Notes: generated by a model from the sequence alone, not told the origin. A stretch of 23,625 nt of DNA from UBA6168 sp964442355 (GCA_964442355.1 CAYTZS010000067.1:1-23625), one strand, 5' to 3'; shown: positions 15,157 through 23,553, counted from the stretch's first letter. Numbers and translations are program-made.

Positions 15157-15969
15157 ATGTTGTCAAGGTACCTCTACATACCGTTTGTGTTGGGGGCAGT
15201 CGGCGCCCTCTTGGCCGCTGCCTCGGTGGATAGCACGTATGCGGTTTATGCAGCCCCATTTGTTGTGGGGCTGGCGGTGGTGTACATCCTCAGCCCCCAG
15301 ATTGACTGGTGGTGGTACCAGCACCACCCGCCACAGTTGCCAGCAATGGTGCGCCACCTCATCAACACAAAGTTGCCGTTTTACCAAGACCTTTCCGCTA
15401 CGGACAAGACCCGCTTTCGCAACCGCATGACGATGTACATGGAAGCCAACGAGTTCATGGCACAGGGCATGGAGGCTGTTCCACCCGACGTGAAGGGCAT
15501 CGTCGCAGCCTCTGCCGTTCAGATAACTTTCGGCCATGACGATTATTTGTTGAACCCATTCGAGCACATCATCATCTACCCACACCCGTTCCCCTCGCCG
15601 CAGCATCCTGAGGAGTGGCATGCCAGCGAGTATTTCGAGGAAGATGGCGTCATCATGTTGTCTGCGGAGCAACTGGTGCCAGGTTTTCTGGAGCCTACCC
15701 GCTTCTTGCATATTGGGCTGTACGAATATGCTCGGGTGTTCATGCACTGCCATCCAACGGTTGAATTCCCGACAATTAGCGAGGAACACTGGCCTGCATT
15801 GGAACAAATCAGCGGGTTTCCCAAGGACAAAACAATCAAGTACATCGGGTTGAGGGAGATTGATTTAACAGCACTGGCTGTGGTGAACTTTTTCAGTTTT
15901 GGGGAAAAATTCAAAGAATTGCTACCAGAGGAATATGCAGGGATAACAAAGGCACTGAAGCTGGGGTAA
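15157..15969 (+). CDS. MtfA/M90-family-like membrane protein with degraded zinc site
   Basis: 270 residues. Two N-terminal hydrophobic helices (about 6-22 and 30-47) are followed by a domain with the order seen in MtfA (Mlc titration factor, peptidase M90): FRNRMTMYMEANEF (87-100), VKGIVAASAVQITFG (112-126), HIIIYPHPF (137-145), EDGVIMLSAEQL (162-173). At the place of the LHEFAH zinc helix it has GLYEYARVF (187-195), so both His ligands of HExxH are replaced (Y189, R193). Only the Glu (E190) remains. It therefore looks like a non-catalytic relative, perhaps a binding or regulatory protein. A frameshift is unlikely because the flanking frame is intact. Paired with the lipoprotein upstream. Confidence 0.72.
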   Translation: MLSRYLYIPFVLGAVGALLAAASVDSTYAVYAAPFVVGLAVVYILSPQIDWWWYQHHPPQLPAMVRHLINTKLPFYQDLSATDKTRFRNRMTMYMEANEFMAQGMEAVPPDVKGIVAASAVQITFGHDDYLLNPFEHIIIYPHPFPSPQHPEEWHASEYFEEDGVIMLSAEQLVPGFLEPTRFLHIGLYEYARVFMHCHPTVEFPTISEEHWPALEQISGFPKDKTIKYIGLREIDLTALAVVNFFSFGEKFKELLPEEYAGITKALKLG

Positions 15970-16064
15970 TTGGTTTTTTAGGGCTGGAGTCAATAACTAT
16001 GCGATAGCTAAATATTACGGTCGGGTTGCCAACGGAGGTGGGTTTCGCTAAGTTGCAAAAAAGA

Positions 16065-16087
16065 GGGCCTGCTTGGAGGGCAGGCCC
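16065..16087 (-). terminator. Terminator of the tail-fibre/C1q-like gene
   Basis: GGGCCTGC (16065-16072) and GCAGGCCC (16080-16087) form an 8-bp stem with a 7-base loop. On the minus strand it is followed by TCTTTTTT. It lies 58 bases past the stop of the minus-strand gene and may also slow plus-strand transcripts from the M90-like gene. Confidence 0.75.
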
Positions 16088-16144
16088 ATTTGGGGTTATA
16101 GGTGTTTTAGGGTTAATTGGTAAATTGGCAATTCAGTTTTAGGG

Positions 16145-17827
16145 TTATTGTATTTTCTGGATAACAATGCGGGAATAATAATTGCCCCCACCAGTGGGAT
16201 TCCCATTAAGTGCAATGCCAAGCGCATCAGTCCCTGCATTTGTAGTTTCTACCCATGTAGTTAACCTGTAAGACTCTGCTGATGTGAGCTCCAATATCCC
16301 ATCAATAGTTGAATCAGTTTGACTGGATGGGTTGGTAACGTTTGAATATGCATTTGTTCCAAATAATTGTCCGTTCCCACTAATCGCTACTCTTATTATT
16401 GCTTGGTGTCTTCCAACTTTATAGGCGGGTGCAGATGCACGAATAAGGTACTTGCCCGGCTGCAATGTGAAAAAGTCATTTGCTGCATCTAAAGAAATGG
16501 ATGAATCGCAGCCTGAACAATGTGTCAAATCCCTGTTATTAAAACCTTCTATGGCCGAACCTCCATTAGCGGTTGCATAGCGTTGCTGTATAACGGCAAT
16601 TTGAGAGGTAATTAAGTTGGCAGGCTTCCACTGGTTATTGTCATAAGTCAATACTTGGCCTTGCAATGCTCCCATATCATCTAAATCAATAGCGGCAATT
16701 GAACTATTAATTATTTCATTGCTACCCACGGCGTTGTCAGCCATTTCGTTATTGCCAACGGCATTATTGCCAATTTCATCACTGCCGACTGAGGCGAAAC
16801 CAATTTGAAGGTTCTGGTAGGTGCCAGTTATATCGCCACCAGCAGTTCCAGCTTGAGTGGTAGGTCTAATGGCATCTGTGGTTATTGTAAAATTGTTCGT
16901 TGCAGCCTCGGTAACGTCAATCCCATTAGTGCCAACAATATCAACGTTTGTGTTGCTACCATTCAACTGCACGGTGTTGCCGCCACTGCCAGTTATGGTA
17001 AGTTGATTGGTTGTGGCATTAAAGTCAAGGGTTTGTATTTCGTTTGTATTGCTGATGTCAGCAGCGCTGATGACGTTGCTTCCATTGATTTCAATGCCAG
17101 ACCCTGCACTATAGCTGCCATTGTCATTGGCTGGTGCCCAACTTGCACCATTCCATTTGAGTACTTGGCCGCTGGTAGCGCCATTCTGCCCAATCGTGAC
17201 TGGGTTTCCTTGGCTGCCATCGCCCGTAACCGGGGCTTGGGTATAGGTGTCATTGCCAGTTACAAATGTTTCATCATTCCCCGCCTCCCATTTTTGAGTA
17301 GTCGCATTGTATTTTATCACTTTCCCATTTGTGGCACCTGTGAGGTCAAAATTGGTAAGGCTTTCGGCAGTGCGGGATGCAAAGGCGAAGGGTACGGTGG
17401 TGAAGGGAAAAAATGCAATTATTGTATAAGGATTTGATGCCCCTCCTGGTGGCTGGAAGGATACCCTTACGTATTTGTCACCAGTTGACCAGTCTATAGC
17501 ACTTAAATTAGGTGAGCTAAAACAATACCCTGAATTTGGGTGTGTACTAGGAAAGTCTATGCTAAATTCACCAAAAGCATTAGTGCTGTCTGGCGTAGAT
17601 TGACAAAATATCCTACTATTATCATTAGCAACAGAACCTTGAAAAACCTCAAGCCTCACATTAATTGATTGATTGGCATAAGGCGGAGTACCAACTGCTG
17701 AAATGTCCCTTGCCACTGCCGTAAAGTGCAGCAGATTCGGAATATTGTTAGTCATTTGCGAAAACGCAACCGTGGAAAACAGCACGAGCAGTGCCGTCAA
17801 AGTCAGAAGTGTTGTTCTTTTTTTCAT
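16145..17827 (-). CDS. Secreted tail-fibre-like surface protein with C1q-like end
   Basis: 560 residues with a signal peptide (MKKRTTLLTLTALLVLFSTVAFSQ). The N-terminal domain (about 25-155; LLHFTAVARDISA ... INVRLEVFQGS ... YVRVSFQPPGG ... FPFTTVPFAFASRT) is the start typical of many Bacteroidota tail-fibre-like surface proteins. Three copies of a GxVLxWNxxxWxPxND motif (about 168-184, 220-235, 390-404) and a Gly/Asn-rich middle follow. A run of DNAVGSNEI-type hexapeptide-like repeats lies at 347-377. The last 150 residues (RYATANGGSAIEGFNN ... YLIRASAPAYK ... YYSRIVIQKIQ) resemble a C1q/TNF-like jelly roll that would form trimers. It is 11 bases downstream of the T9SS protein gene, so the two are one operon. 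A role in adhesion is inference. Confidence 0.78.
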   Translation of the reverse strand: MKKRTTLLTLTALLVLFSTVAFSQMTNNIPNLLHFTAVARDISAVGTPPYANQSINVRLEVFQGSVANDNSRIFCQSTPDSTNAFGEFSIDFPSTHPNSGYCFSSPNLSAIDWSTGDKYVRVSFQPPGGASNPYTIIAFFPFTTVPFAFASRTAESLTNFDLTGATNGKVIKYNATTQKWEAGNDETFVTGNDTYTQAPVTGDGSQGNPVTIGQNGATSGQVLKWNGASWAPANDNGSYSAGSGIEINGSNVISAADISNTNEIQTLDFNATTNQLTITGSGGNTVQLNGSNTNVDIVGTNGIDVTEAATNNFTITTDAIRPTTQAGTAGGDITGTYQNLQIGFASVGSDEIGNNAVGNNEMADNAVGSNEIINSSIAAIDLDDMGALQGQVLTYDNNQWKPANLITSQIAVIQQRYATANGGSAIEGFNNRDLTHCSGCDSSISLDAANDFFTLQPGKYLIRASAPAYKVGRHQAIIRVAISGNGQLFGTNAYSNVTNPSSQTDSTIDGILELTSAESYRLTTWVETTNAGTDALGIALNGNPTGGGNYYSRIVIQKIQ

Positions 17828-17838
17828 GCGGAAAATGG

Positions 17839-18327
17839 TTATTGTTTAATGAATGAAAAGGTTTTCAGGGGCATACCATCCAAACTGTAGAGTTTGAGGT
17901 AGTACATGCCCGCTTGCAGGCTTGTTGTGTTTAATTCCACGTCTAGCCCTTCAAAATCTTGGCGCTTTAGCTCTTGGCCAAGCAATGAGAAAATGGCTAC
18001 TCGACCTTGGTATGTTGGCATCTTTGAGATTGAAACCCGAAGGAGCCCACTGGTGGGGTTAGGGTACAGAAACGCTTTGAGGTCGAAATAGCGGTTGTTA
18101 GTGTTTGTTACCCCTGTCCAGTGTTGCTGCGACCCCATCGTAAATCCATCACCTTTCCCTCCAACGAATACCTCACCCATGGAAGCGGGCAGTTGGTCGG
18201 AGAGGCTGGAACCGCCAGAAGAGAAAGTGACCCGGCCAAGTGGCTTGTTTCCTTGTGCATGTAGCTCGCCATAGATAAAAGCCAAAGCGGTGGCTATCAT
18301 CCAAGCCTTTTTTAGGTTGTTTTTCAT
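17839..18327 (-). CDS. Short T9SS cargo protein
   Basis: 162 residues. The signal peptide is MKNNLKKAWMIATALAFIYGELHAQ. A short mature segment (FSSGGSSLSDQLPASMGEVFVGG ... FTMGSQQHW) of the kind that precedes sorting domains in many Bacteroidota is followed by a type A T9SS sorting domain (about 83-162: LKAFLYPNPTSGLLRVSI ... LQAGMYYLKLYSLDGMPLKTFSFIKQ). There is almost no cargo domain between signal and tail. First gene of the pair with the tail-fibre-like protein, which may be its partner on the surface. Confidence 0.85.
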   Translation of the reverse strand: MKNNLKKAWMIATALAFIYGELHAQGNKPLGRVTFSSGGSSLSDQLPASMGEVFVGGKGDGFTMGSQQHWTGVTNTNNRYFDLKAFLYPNPTSGLLRVSISKMPTYQGRVAIFSLLGQELKRQDFEGLDVELNTTSLQAGMYYLKLYSLDGMPLKTFSFIKQ

Positions 18328-18436
18328 GATTCTAATTTTGGTTTGCCTACACTATCGCTTTCGGCGTTGCGCCCTACTTTTTGTTGGAGGAGTGTTAGGG
18401 GAGTCTCCGGTATGTTTCGAAAAAATGTGGTTTTTA

Positions 18437-19261
18437 TCACAAAATCTTAACAAAATCTCCAGTAATGTTCACGCCAAAAGTGATTTGGTTGCCAGTAAAG
18501 CCTGTAATGTCAAAATCTTGTCCCTTTGCTTTGCCGTTCCATGAATACTGTCCTAGGATTATTATATTGTTCAAAATAAATTCAGCTGATAAATCAATTC
18601 CATTATAGCCTCTAGGTTTAATCAAATTCCCATCAATATACCTGTCTGCATTGCCAAAGTCTCCTAAAATGCCTCTGTGAGTCCATGAAAGCCCACACAT
18701 TAAATCAATATTGTTATTATCTTTTACCTCACCAAAGTCAAAAGGGAAAACGAACAGTCCTGCTTTAAGTAAAGCAATGCTCGCATCTAATTGCTCGTCA
18801 TTGTCGATAGTCCAGCTGTGATTAACTGCAACAACTTTGCACCTGATGCCATATCGAGGGTTTAGAAATGCTCTGACACTAAAAGAGCCTGATTGTCCGC
18901 GTATGCCAGGGTTCATCAATGCAGAACCAAATACAGCTATTTTTTTTAGCTCTAGTGTATCCTTTCCATTGTATGAATAGAATATGTCACAAATAAAATT
19001 ATCAGTTCTAAAATTCATTCCAATACTGCCACTAATATTGGTGGTGTTATTTGAGTTTTCAGACTTGGTCGCAATACCAAATAATGCACCGCCTCCGTAA
19101 ATAGATGCTTCTCTTACCTTTAATGATTTATTGATCAGGATTTTCCAACTATTTTGGTTGGTTCTATCTAAAATTGATGAGAAAAGTGGTTTTATCTTTT
19201 CTTGTGCATGAGCTAGTGAACTCGATAAAATAATAAACAGGGAGATGTGGATAATTTTCAT
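18437..19261 (-). CDS. Possible outer-membrane beta-barrel protein
   Basis: 274 residues with a signal peptide (MKIIHISLFIILSSSLAHAQ). The mature part alternates short amphipathic strands with turns (YGGGALFGIATKSE, ISGSIGMNFRTDNFICDIFYSYNG, IDLMCGLSWTHRGILGD, IDLSAEFILNNIIILGQYSWNG, NQITFGVNITGDFVKIL), which suggests a barrel or beta-sandwich. The last residue is Leu, not the Phe usual for barrels. I do not recognise a family. It has its own leader with a long hairpin 35 bases upstream, and lower GC than the left part of the window. Confidence 0.6.
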   Translation of the reverse strand: MKIIHISLFIILSSSLAHAQEKIKPLFSSILDRTNQNSWKILINKSLKVREASIYGGGALFGIATKSENSNNTTNISGSIGMNFRTDNFICDIFYSYNGKDTLELKKIAVFGSALMNPGIRGQSGSFSVRAFLNPRYGIRCKVVAVNHSWTIDNDEQLDASIALLKAGLFVFPFDFGEVKDNNNIDLMCGLSWTHRGILGDFGNADRYIDGNLIKPRGYNGIDLSAEFILNNIIILGQYSWNGKAKGQDFDITGFTGNQITFGVNITGDFVKIL

Positions 19262-19295
19262 GATTGAATTTTTTAAATTATTGTACTTTGTGTAA

Positions 19296-19349
19296 CTGGT
19301 CGGTAAATTTCACAAAGGGGCAAGCCCCCTTGTGAAATTCACCAACCGG
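19296..19349. repeat. Long imperfect hairpin upstream of the barrel-like gene
   Basis: Core AATTTCACAA (19306-19315) pairs with TTGTGAAATT (19330-19339). An inner GGGG/CCCC (19317-19320/19325-19328) closes a CAAG loop. Outer GGT/ACC and CTGGT/ACCGG continue the stem, giving about 22 pairs with three mismatches. No T-run follows, so it is either a leader structure or a small repetitive element. Confidence 0.7.
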
Positions 19350-19553
19350 AAGCATTAGGTCAACTCACTATAATCTGTTATCAAGATGAAGGCGTGATGG
19401 TTCAATCCATGCACAAATGCCTTGTGGATAGCACTACTCATAAGGCTTTTCAGGTAACGCACGTTTTTTGTAGTTGCTGCTCCACGCTTCTAAGTTGGTT
19501 TTAAATGTTCAATAAGGATGGTGTTATACTGCACTTTCTCGGGCGCCAAGTAA
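19350..19553. other. Gap with fragmentary coding-like frames
   Basis: No complete gene. On the minus strand, a frame running past the receiver-gene stop reads HDYLAPEKVQYNTILIEHLK up to a T-TTA-AAA heptamer (19505-19499). Slipping back one base there would continue as TNLEAWSSNYKKRALPEKPY to a stop at 19436-19434. It may be chance or a gene remnant. Confidence 0.25.
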
Positions 19554-19889
19554 TCATGCTTCAAGGATATATTTTAGCAACGCTTTAATATCTGTAAGCT
19601 CCACATGTATTATCTTTTGCCCTAGCTTTTTTGGTGGCTTCTGACTAGTGGTGATTCCTATATACCTGCCATTCCATTTTGTCTGCTCCTTAAGCTTTTC
19701 AAATTCAACCATTTTCAACGCACTCAAATCAATCAATACGATGTCTGGAATTAGGGCTCTAATGGCGGACAATCCATCTGCTACTGTATAGCAATTGCCT
19801 ATGATGGTATAGCCCGGGCAATGCTCTTCCAACTCTGACCTGATGGATTCCATCAGCAGAGAATTGTTGGAAATAACGATGATAGTCAT
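19554..19889 (-). CDS. Stand-alone degenerate receiver domain
   Basis: 111 residues with the response-regulator receiver layout: beta1 MTIIVISNN, IRSELEEHCPGYTIIGNCYTVADGLSAI, then PDIVLIDLSAL with the phospho-acceptor Asp54, RYIGITTS and IIHVELTD. The acidic pair that binds Mg2+ (normally Asp-Asp near residues 8-9) is N8-N9 here, and the conserved Lys before helix 5 is not seen. It may therefore bind without normal phosphorylation. There is no output domain (no LytTR or HTH) before the stop. It ends a minus-strand string after the orphan protein and PAD-like genes, with an 82-bp gap to the former. Confidence 0.65.
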   Translation of the reverse strand: MTIIVISNNSLLMESIRSELEEHCPGYTIIGNCYTVADGLSAIRALIPDIVLIDLSALKMVEFEKLKEQTKWNGRYIGITTSQKPPKKLGQKIIHVELTDIKALLKYILEA

Positions 19890-19971
19890 GGTATTAGGGC
19901 TACTCAGGGCATAATTTGATGTTGTTTTGCAAATCCCATTTCAAGAGAGTATGCCTTGCAGTTTACTTTCA

Positions 19972-20418
19972 TTATGATTCGTAAACTACAGTAACTTTAT
20001 TGTTTTCGACCTTCATTTTGAATTGCTTACCGGCACTGATTCTCAACCATTTTTTGTTGCCAGTGTCATACATGTCTATTGTTTCAGTCCTCCATTGTCT
20101 TACATCATCAGAACCAATAAACTCAAGCTGGTTAAGGTTGTCGGAAGGCACACCAGGGAAAAAGTCCGGTTTTGTGCTGAGAACCACATCTTTCTCTTTG
20201 GTAGTGCCGCTAGCTAGGTTATTGTCAAGCACGTTAAAATAATATACTCCACTTTCCAAAGTGATTTTCATGTTGACAAAGTTGGCCAAGCTTGCAGACC
20301 AATCATTGATTTGAATCTCCTTTACCAAAGCACTGACATTGGTGTTAAAGACGAAGCTATCTTCCCATACGAATTTTCCATTGTTGCCAAAGGAACCCAT
20401 TTTAAATTTTTGTGCCAT
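19972..20418 (-). CDS. Orphan 148-residue beta-rich protein
   Basis: No signal peptide and no membrane helix. It starts MAQKFKMGSFGNNGKFVWEDSFVF and looks like a single beta-sandwich or lipocalin-like fold: GVYYFNVLDNN, WLRISAGKQFKMKVENNKVTVVYE. Trp and acidic residues cluster in WRTETIDMYDTGNKKW. I do not recognise it. It starts 75 bases after the PAD-like stop and is followed by the receiver gene, all on the minus strand, which suggests a shared role. The long A/T-rich spacer (AAAATAAAATAGCTAAC before the ATG) is an ordinary Bacteroidota leader. Confidence 0.6.
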   Translation of the reverse strand: MAQKFKMGSFGNNGKFVWEDSFVFNTNVSALVKEIQINDWSASLANFVNMKITLESGVYYFNVLDNNLASGTTKEKDVVLSTKPDFFPGVPSDNLNQLEFIGSDDVRQWRTETIDMYDTGNKKWLRISAGKQFKMKVENNKVTVVYES

Positions 20419-20493
20419 GTTAGCTATTTTATTTTGTTAGAAATGTTTGTTTTAGATTTTATTGGGTTGTGGTGCTGATAGCAGCTTGTAAGC

Positions 20494-21759
20494 TCAAAAT
20501 CGTTCAATTTCTTTGGTGAAACAGTGAACCGCTCCCCCTGCTTTCAAATCTTCTTTGTAGAGGTCGTTGGGTACCCACATGATATTGTCGAATCCCAATC
20601 CTTTCCATAGTCTCTGTACTTTTTTTTCAACACATTCGATTGATTCTTTGAACTTAGTAAGGCCTGCAGATGAGCTAATATGAGGTAGCCACACCCGCTT
20701 AAAAGATGCTGTATTCTCAACTAGGCAGTTATTGTAAAAGCAGAAAAACCAGTCGTCGGGGTTGTTTTCATCAAATATTAGTGGCAGCGGCATGGGAATG
20801 ACACAAAGGTTACCTTCGTTAATCAATTGCAATTCTACCGATTCAATATAGGTGCTTAATTCTTTTACTCTATTGGCAGTGGCCATATTTGGAGTACCGA
20901 TGGATATTATCTGGACTTTGCCCAAGAAAACGGTGTTGTTCACGCCCGTTGGCGTCAAAAACAAATCAATATGGGGCAGTACCTCGTCTTTCGATGACCT
21001 GTATCCAATCTTTGATTTCTTTGATTTTTTTGATTTGCCCTTGTTGAACCAGAGTTTGGGAGAATAGAGACCCATGTTGAATCTCACTTTGTTTTTAAGT
21101 TTGACTTTCCCTTCGTTGATAGTAGTGCCAACTACCAGCACTTTCGTTTTTTTGGGTAAATCCAATAGTCGAATGAACCCACGGATTGCATTGTCGAAAA
21201 GCTCGGTTTCTGCTATTTTATCAATTTTGCCCAACCGCATTGCCCAATCATTGAACTGATTGGCCCCAACGAATACCATTCCATCCACAGCCAGGATGTT
21301 GCCCCCATCAAAAGGGAAGACTTCAAACCGCTTTTTATGTATAGTAGCCCCAATTTCATCAGCCACTTTTTCTGCAACAGGTCTGCTACTTGGGTCTTGC
21401 TCACAACTATCCGTTTCGATGATGATGTTTTTTTTGTCCCTTTTCCGTTGCAGTTGAATAAATGGATCCCTGACCCAGCGTGGAGGACTTTGCAGTGCTT
21501 TGTCTTGTACGAGTTTGAAACTGTGCTTTTTTGATTCGTCGCCAAAGTATTCATTACTCAACAGGTCGCGCTTCAAGTTTTCATCTCCCATGAATATCAG
21601 CACATGACCACTTGGTGAGTCGGTTCTTGTCTCGTCTAACTTGGTAGCGAAATACTCAAAATAAGCCTTTTGATTGGTGTCGCCGGTATATACCAAAGCC
21701 AGCTTTGTAATTCTACCATGTACCGATGACAGTAACTCGTTGGGCATAGTGGTCGTCAT
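20494..21759 (-). CDS. PAD/agmatine-deiminase-like guanidine-modifying enzyme
   Basis: 421 residues from the ATG at 21759 (MTTTMPNELL); an ATG at 21747 is possible. Longer upstream starts run through the presumed promoter. The protein has the ordered motifs of the PAD_porph/agmatine deiminase superfamily: WVRDPF (95-100, D98), FPFDGGN (148-154), GMVFVGANQF (160-169), PHIDLFLTPTG (262-272, His263-x-Asp265), FYNNCLVEN (341-349) and, close to the end, GGAVHCFTKEI (408-418) with nucleophile Cys413. It should hydrolyse a guanidino group (agmatine, arginine or peptidyl-arginine). A Lys/Ser-rich insert (KGKSKKSKKSK, about 240-250) just before the His motif is unusual. There is no signal peptide, so it is cytoplasmic. 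First gene of a string with an orphan protein and a degenerate receiver. Confidence 0.8.
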   Translation of the reverse strand: MTTTMPNELLSSVHGRITKLALVYTGDTNQKAYFEYFATKLDETRTDSPSGHVLIFMGDENLKRDLLSNEYFGDESKKHSFKLVQDKALQSPPRWVRDPFIQLQRKRDKKNIIIETDSCEQDPSSRPVAEKVADEIGATIHKKRFEVFPFDGGNILAVDGMVFVGANQFNDWAMRLGKIDKIAETELFDNAIRGFIRLLDLPKKTKVLVVGTTINEGKVKLKNKVRFNMGLYSPKLWFNKGKSKKSKKSKIGYRSSKDEVLPHIDLFLTPTGVNNTVFLGKVQIISIGTPNMATANRVKELSTYIESVELQLINEGNLCVIPMPLPLIFDENNPDDWFFCFYNNCLVENTASFKRVWLPHISSSAGLTKFKESIECVEKKVQRLWKGLGFDNIMWVPNDLYKEDLKAGGAVHCFTKEIERF

Positions 21760-21810
21760 TGTTTGTTTTCGATTTGAACCCCGAAAGTTTCGAATTTCAA
21801 ACTTGTTGCA

Positions 21811-21818
21811 CAAATGTA
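21811..21818 (-). promoter_or_regulatory. Possible -7 element for the PAD-like gene
   Basis: TACATTTG on the minus strand, a full TAnnTTTG match, 52 bases upstream of the start. Twenty-one bases before it is TTTTTTC rather than TTTG. The 173-bp gap to the divergent gene holds no other full match. Confidence 0.35.
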
Positions 21819-21932
21819 TTTCCTGATATTTGACCATGGGAAAAAATAATCTCCATCCGTAGAAACCCAAAGCTGGTTTATTTGAAGTCTCGGCCTATTT
21901 TTAGGGCGTAAACGGACCAACTGTAAAATCCT

Positions 21933-23495
21933 ATGCAGGCATCTGATGATTTGTACTTGTTGATAAAATCACTAACGAAGGCTGAGAAACGACATTTCAA
22001 GCTTCAAACCTCCCTGCAAAAGGGTGAAAAAGATTACCAAATTTTGTTTGAGGCGATTGATTCTCTGCCTGATTCCTCGCAGGGTAATGGTGAGCAAAAT
22101 TCACAATATGACGAGTCGTTGCTCAAAAAGAAAATTGAAGGAAAAATAAACACATCTCAACTGCATGTAGCAAAGAACTACTTGTACGGGCTAATCCTTA
22201 AATCACTTCGAACGCTCAATGAAAAACAAGACACCAATTCGCAACTTAGCACTCAAATTGCTGATGCTAGGCTGCTTGAGCAGCGGGGAATGTATGAACA
22301 GACTGTTAAAAAGCTGACCCTTGCAAAAAGCCTGGCTTTAAAGTTTGAGAAATACATTGCGCTAATCGAGATACTCCAGTTGGAAATATCGCTTTGTACC
22401 AAGAGACAGGCATTGGAAGTTGAGTCTGAACTGGAGCGGCTGAATTTCTCCCTACTGAAATACAATGAATTGTTGCACATTGAAATCCAGTTCAATTTTC
22501 TGAAAAACAGCATCACTGCACTGTACCGTAAAAGTGTTAGGGTGAGGGGGGAAGATGCTAGACAGAAGATAGAGCAATTGAAGCGTAGCCCGCTGTTAAA
22601 GGCTGATGAGGCAGCTTTGTCGTTTTTGTCCAAGGTATCATATCATTATTGCAAGGCCGTCTTGTCACTCATGGAAGGAGATGTGAGCGAAGCTGTCGGA
22701 CATTACCAAGACATGTACCATGTCTGGGTCGGATATCCACACTTCAAAGAAGAGTATCCGGCCGCTTATATTATATACACTTCCAATTATTTGATTGGGT
22801 GTCACATGGTACGCAACTACTCGCTATTTCCTGACCTGCTTGCCGAATTAAAAAAAGTACCTACGAAAACTTTTGACGAAGAAGCAGAAGCATTTCAAAA
22901 CATTATGTTCTTGGAGCAACTTTATTTCATGAACTGCAGGATTTTTGTCAAGAACGGTAACTTCATGCAGGAGTGCAAGCAGTTGGCAGAAAAAATCGAG
23001 TCTGGGCTTATTAAATATTCATCGCGAATTGTAAAGTCAAGGTGCATGACCTTTTACCACAACACAGCTATCATGTTTTTTGCACTCGGTGATTTTGATG
23101 CTACGCAATATTGGCTTTCAAAGATTCTGCAAACGATGAAAACGGACCAACGAAAAGACATCCAGATAGTCGCAAAACTGCTACAACTCATAATTTTCTT
23201 GGAACAAGGGCTATATCTTTACATTGACAATGCCTTCAAGAGCTTTGAGTATCACCTTAAAAAAGAGGATAAGCTACATGATTTTGAGGGCCGAGTTACG
23301 TTTCATCTGAAACAAGTAGCATCTATGAAGCATGACAGGAAAAAAATATTTCAAGCGTTCAGCGATGCCCTCAAGCAATTCGAGTCCCAAAAACTCCCCG
23401 GCCATGAAGAAATCTCAATCTGGGTGGAAAGCAAAGTCAAGAACCTGACCTTCTTGGAGGTTTTGAGGCAGCGGGCCAGAATAGCTCAAACTTAG
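21933..23495 (+). CDS. Large helical-repeat (TPR-like) protein
   Basis: 520 residues, almost wholly alpha-helical. It starts MQASDDLYLLIKSLTKAEKRHFKLQTS; a start of the type LIKSLTKxEKRxFKL is common in a family of about 500-residue Bacteroidota proteins of unknown role. Later parts suggest TPR-like helix pairs (ADARLLEQRGMYEQTVKKL, KAVLSLMEGDVSEAVGHYQDM, AIMFFALGDFDATQYWLSKIL). No signal peptide or membrane helix is visible, so a cytoplasmic scaffold is likely. Divergent from the PAD-like gene across 173 bases. Confidence 0.65.
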   Translation: MQASDDLYLLIKSLTKAEKRHFKLQTSLQKGEKDYQILFEAIDSLPDSSQGNGEQNSQYDESLLKKKIEGKINTSQLHVAKNYLYGLILKSLRTLNEKQDTNSQLSTQIADARLLEQRGMYEQTVKKLTLAKSLALKFEKYIALIEILQLEISLCTKRQALEVESELERLNFSLLKYNELLHIEIQFNFLKNSITALYRKSVRVRGEDARQKIEQLKRSPLLKADEAALSFLSKVSYHYCKAVLSLMEGDVSEAVGHYQDMYHVWVGYPHFKEEYPAAYIIYTSNYLIGCHMVRNYSLFPDLLAELKKVPTKTFDEEAEAFQNIMFLEQLYFMNCRIFVKNGNFMQECKQLAEKIESGLIKYSSRIVKSRCMTFYHNTAIMFFALGDFDATQYWLSKILQTMKTDQRKDIQIVAKLLQLIIFLEQGLYLYIDNAFKSFEYHLKKEDKLHDFEGRVTFHLKQVASMKHDRKKIFQAFSDALKQFESQKLPGHEEISIWVESKVKNLTFLEVLRQRARIAQT

Positions 23496-23553
23496 CCTAT
23501 TTTTCAATCACACAACGTGCAGCTAATCGAGGCTAACAATGACATTTTTGAAA

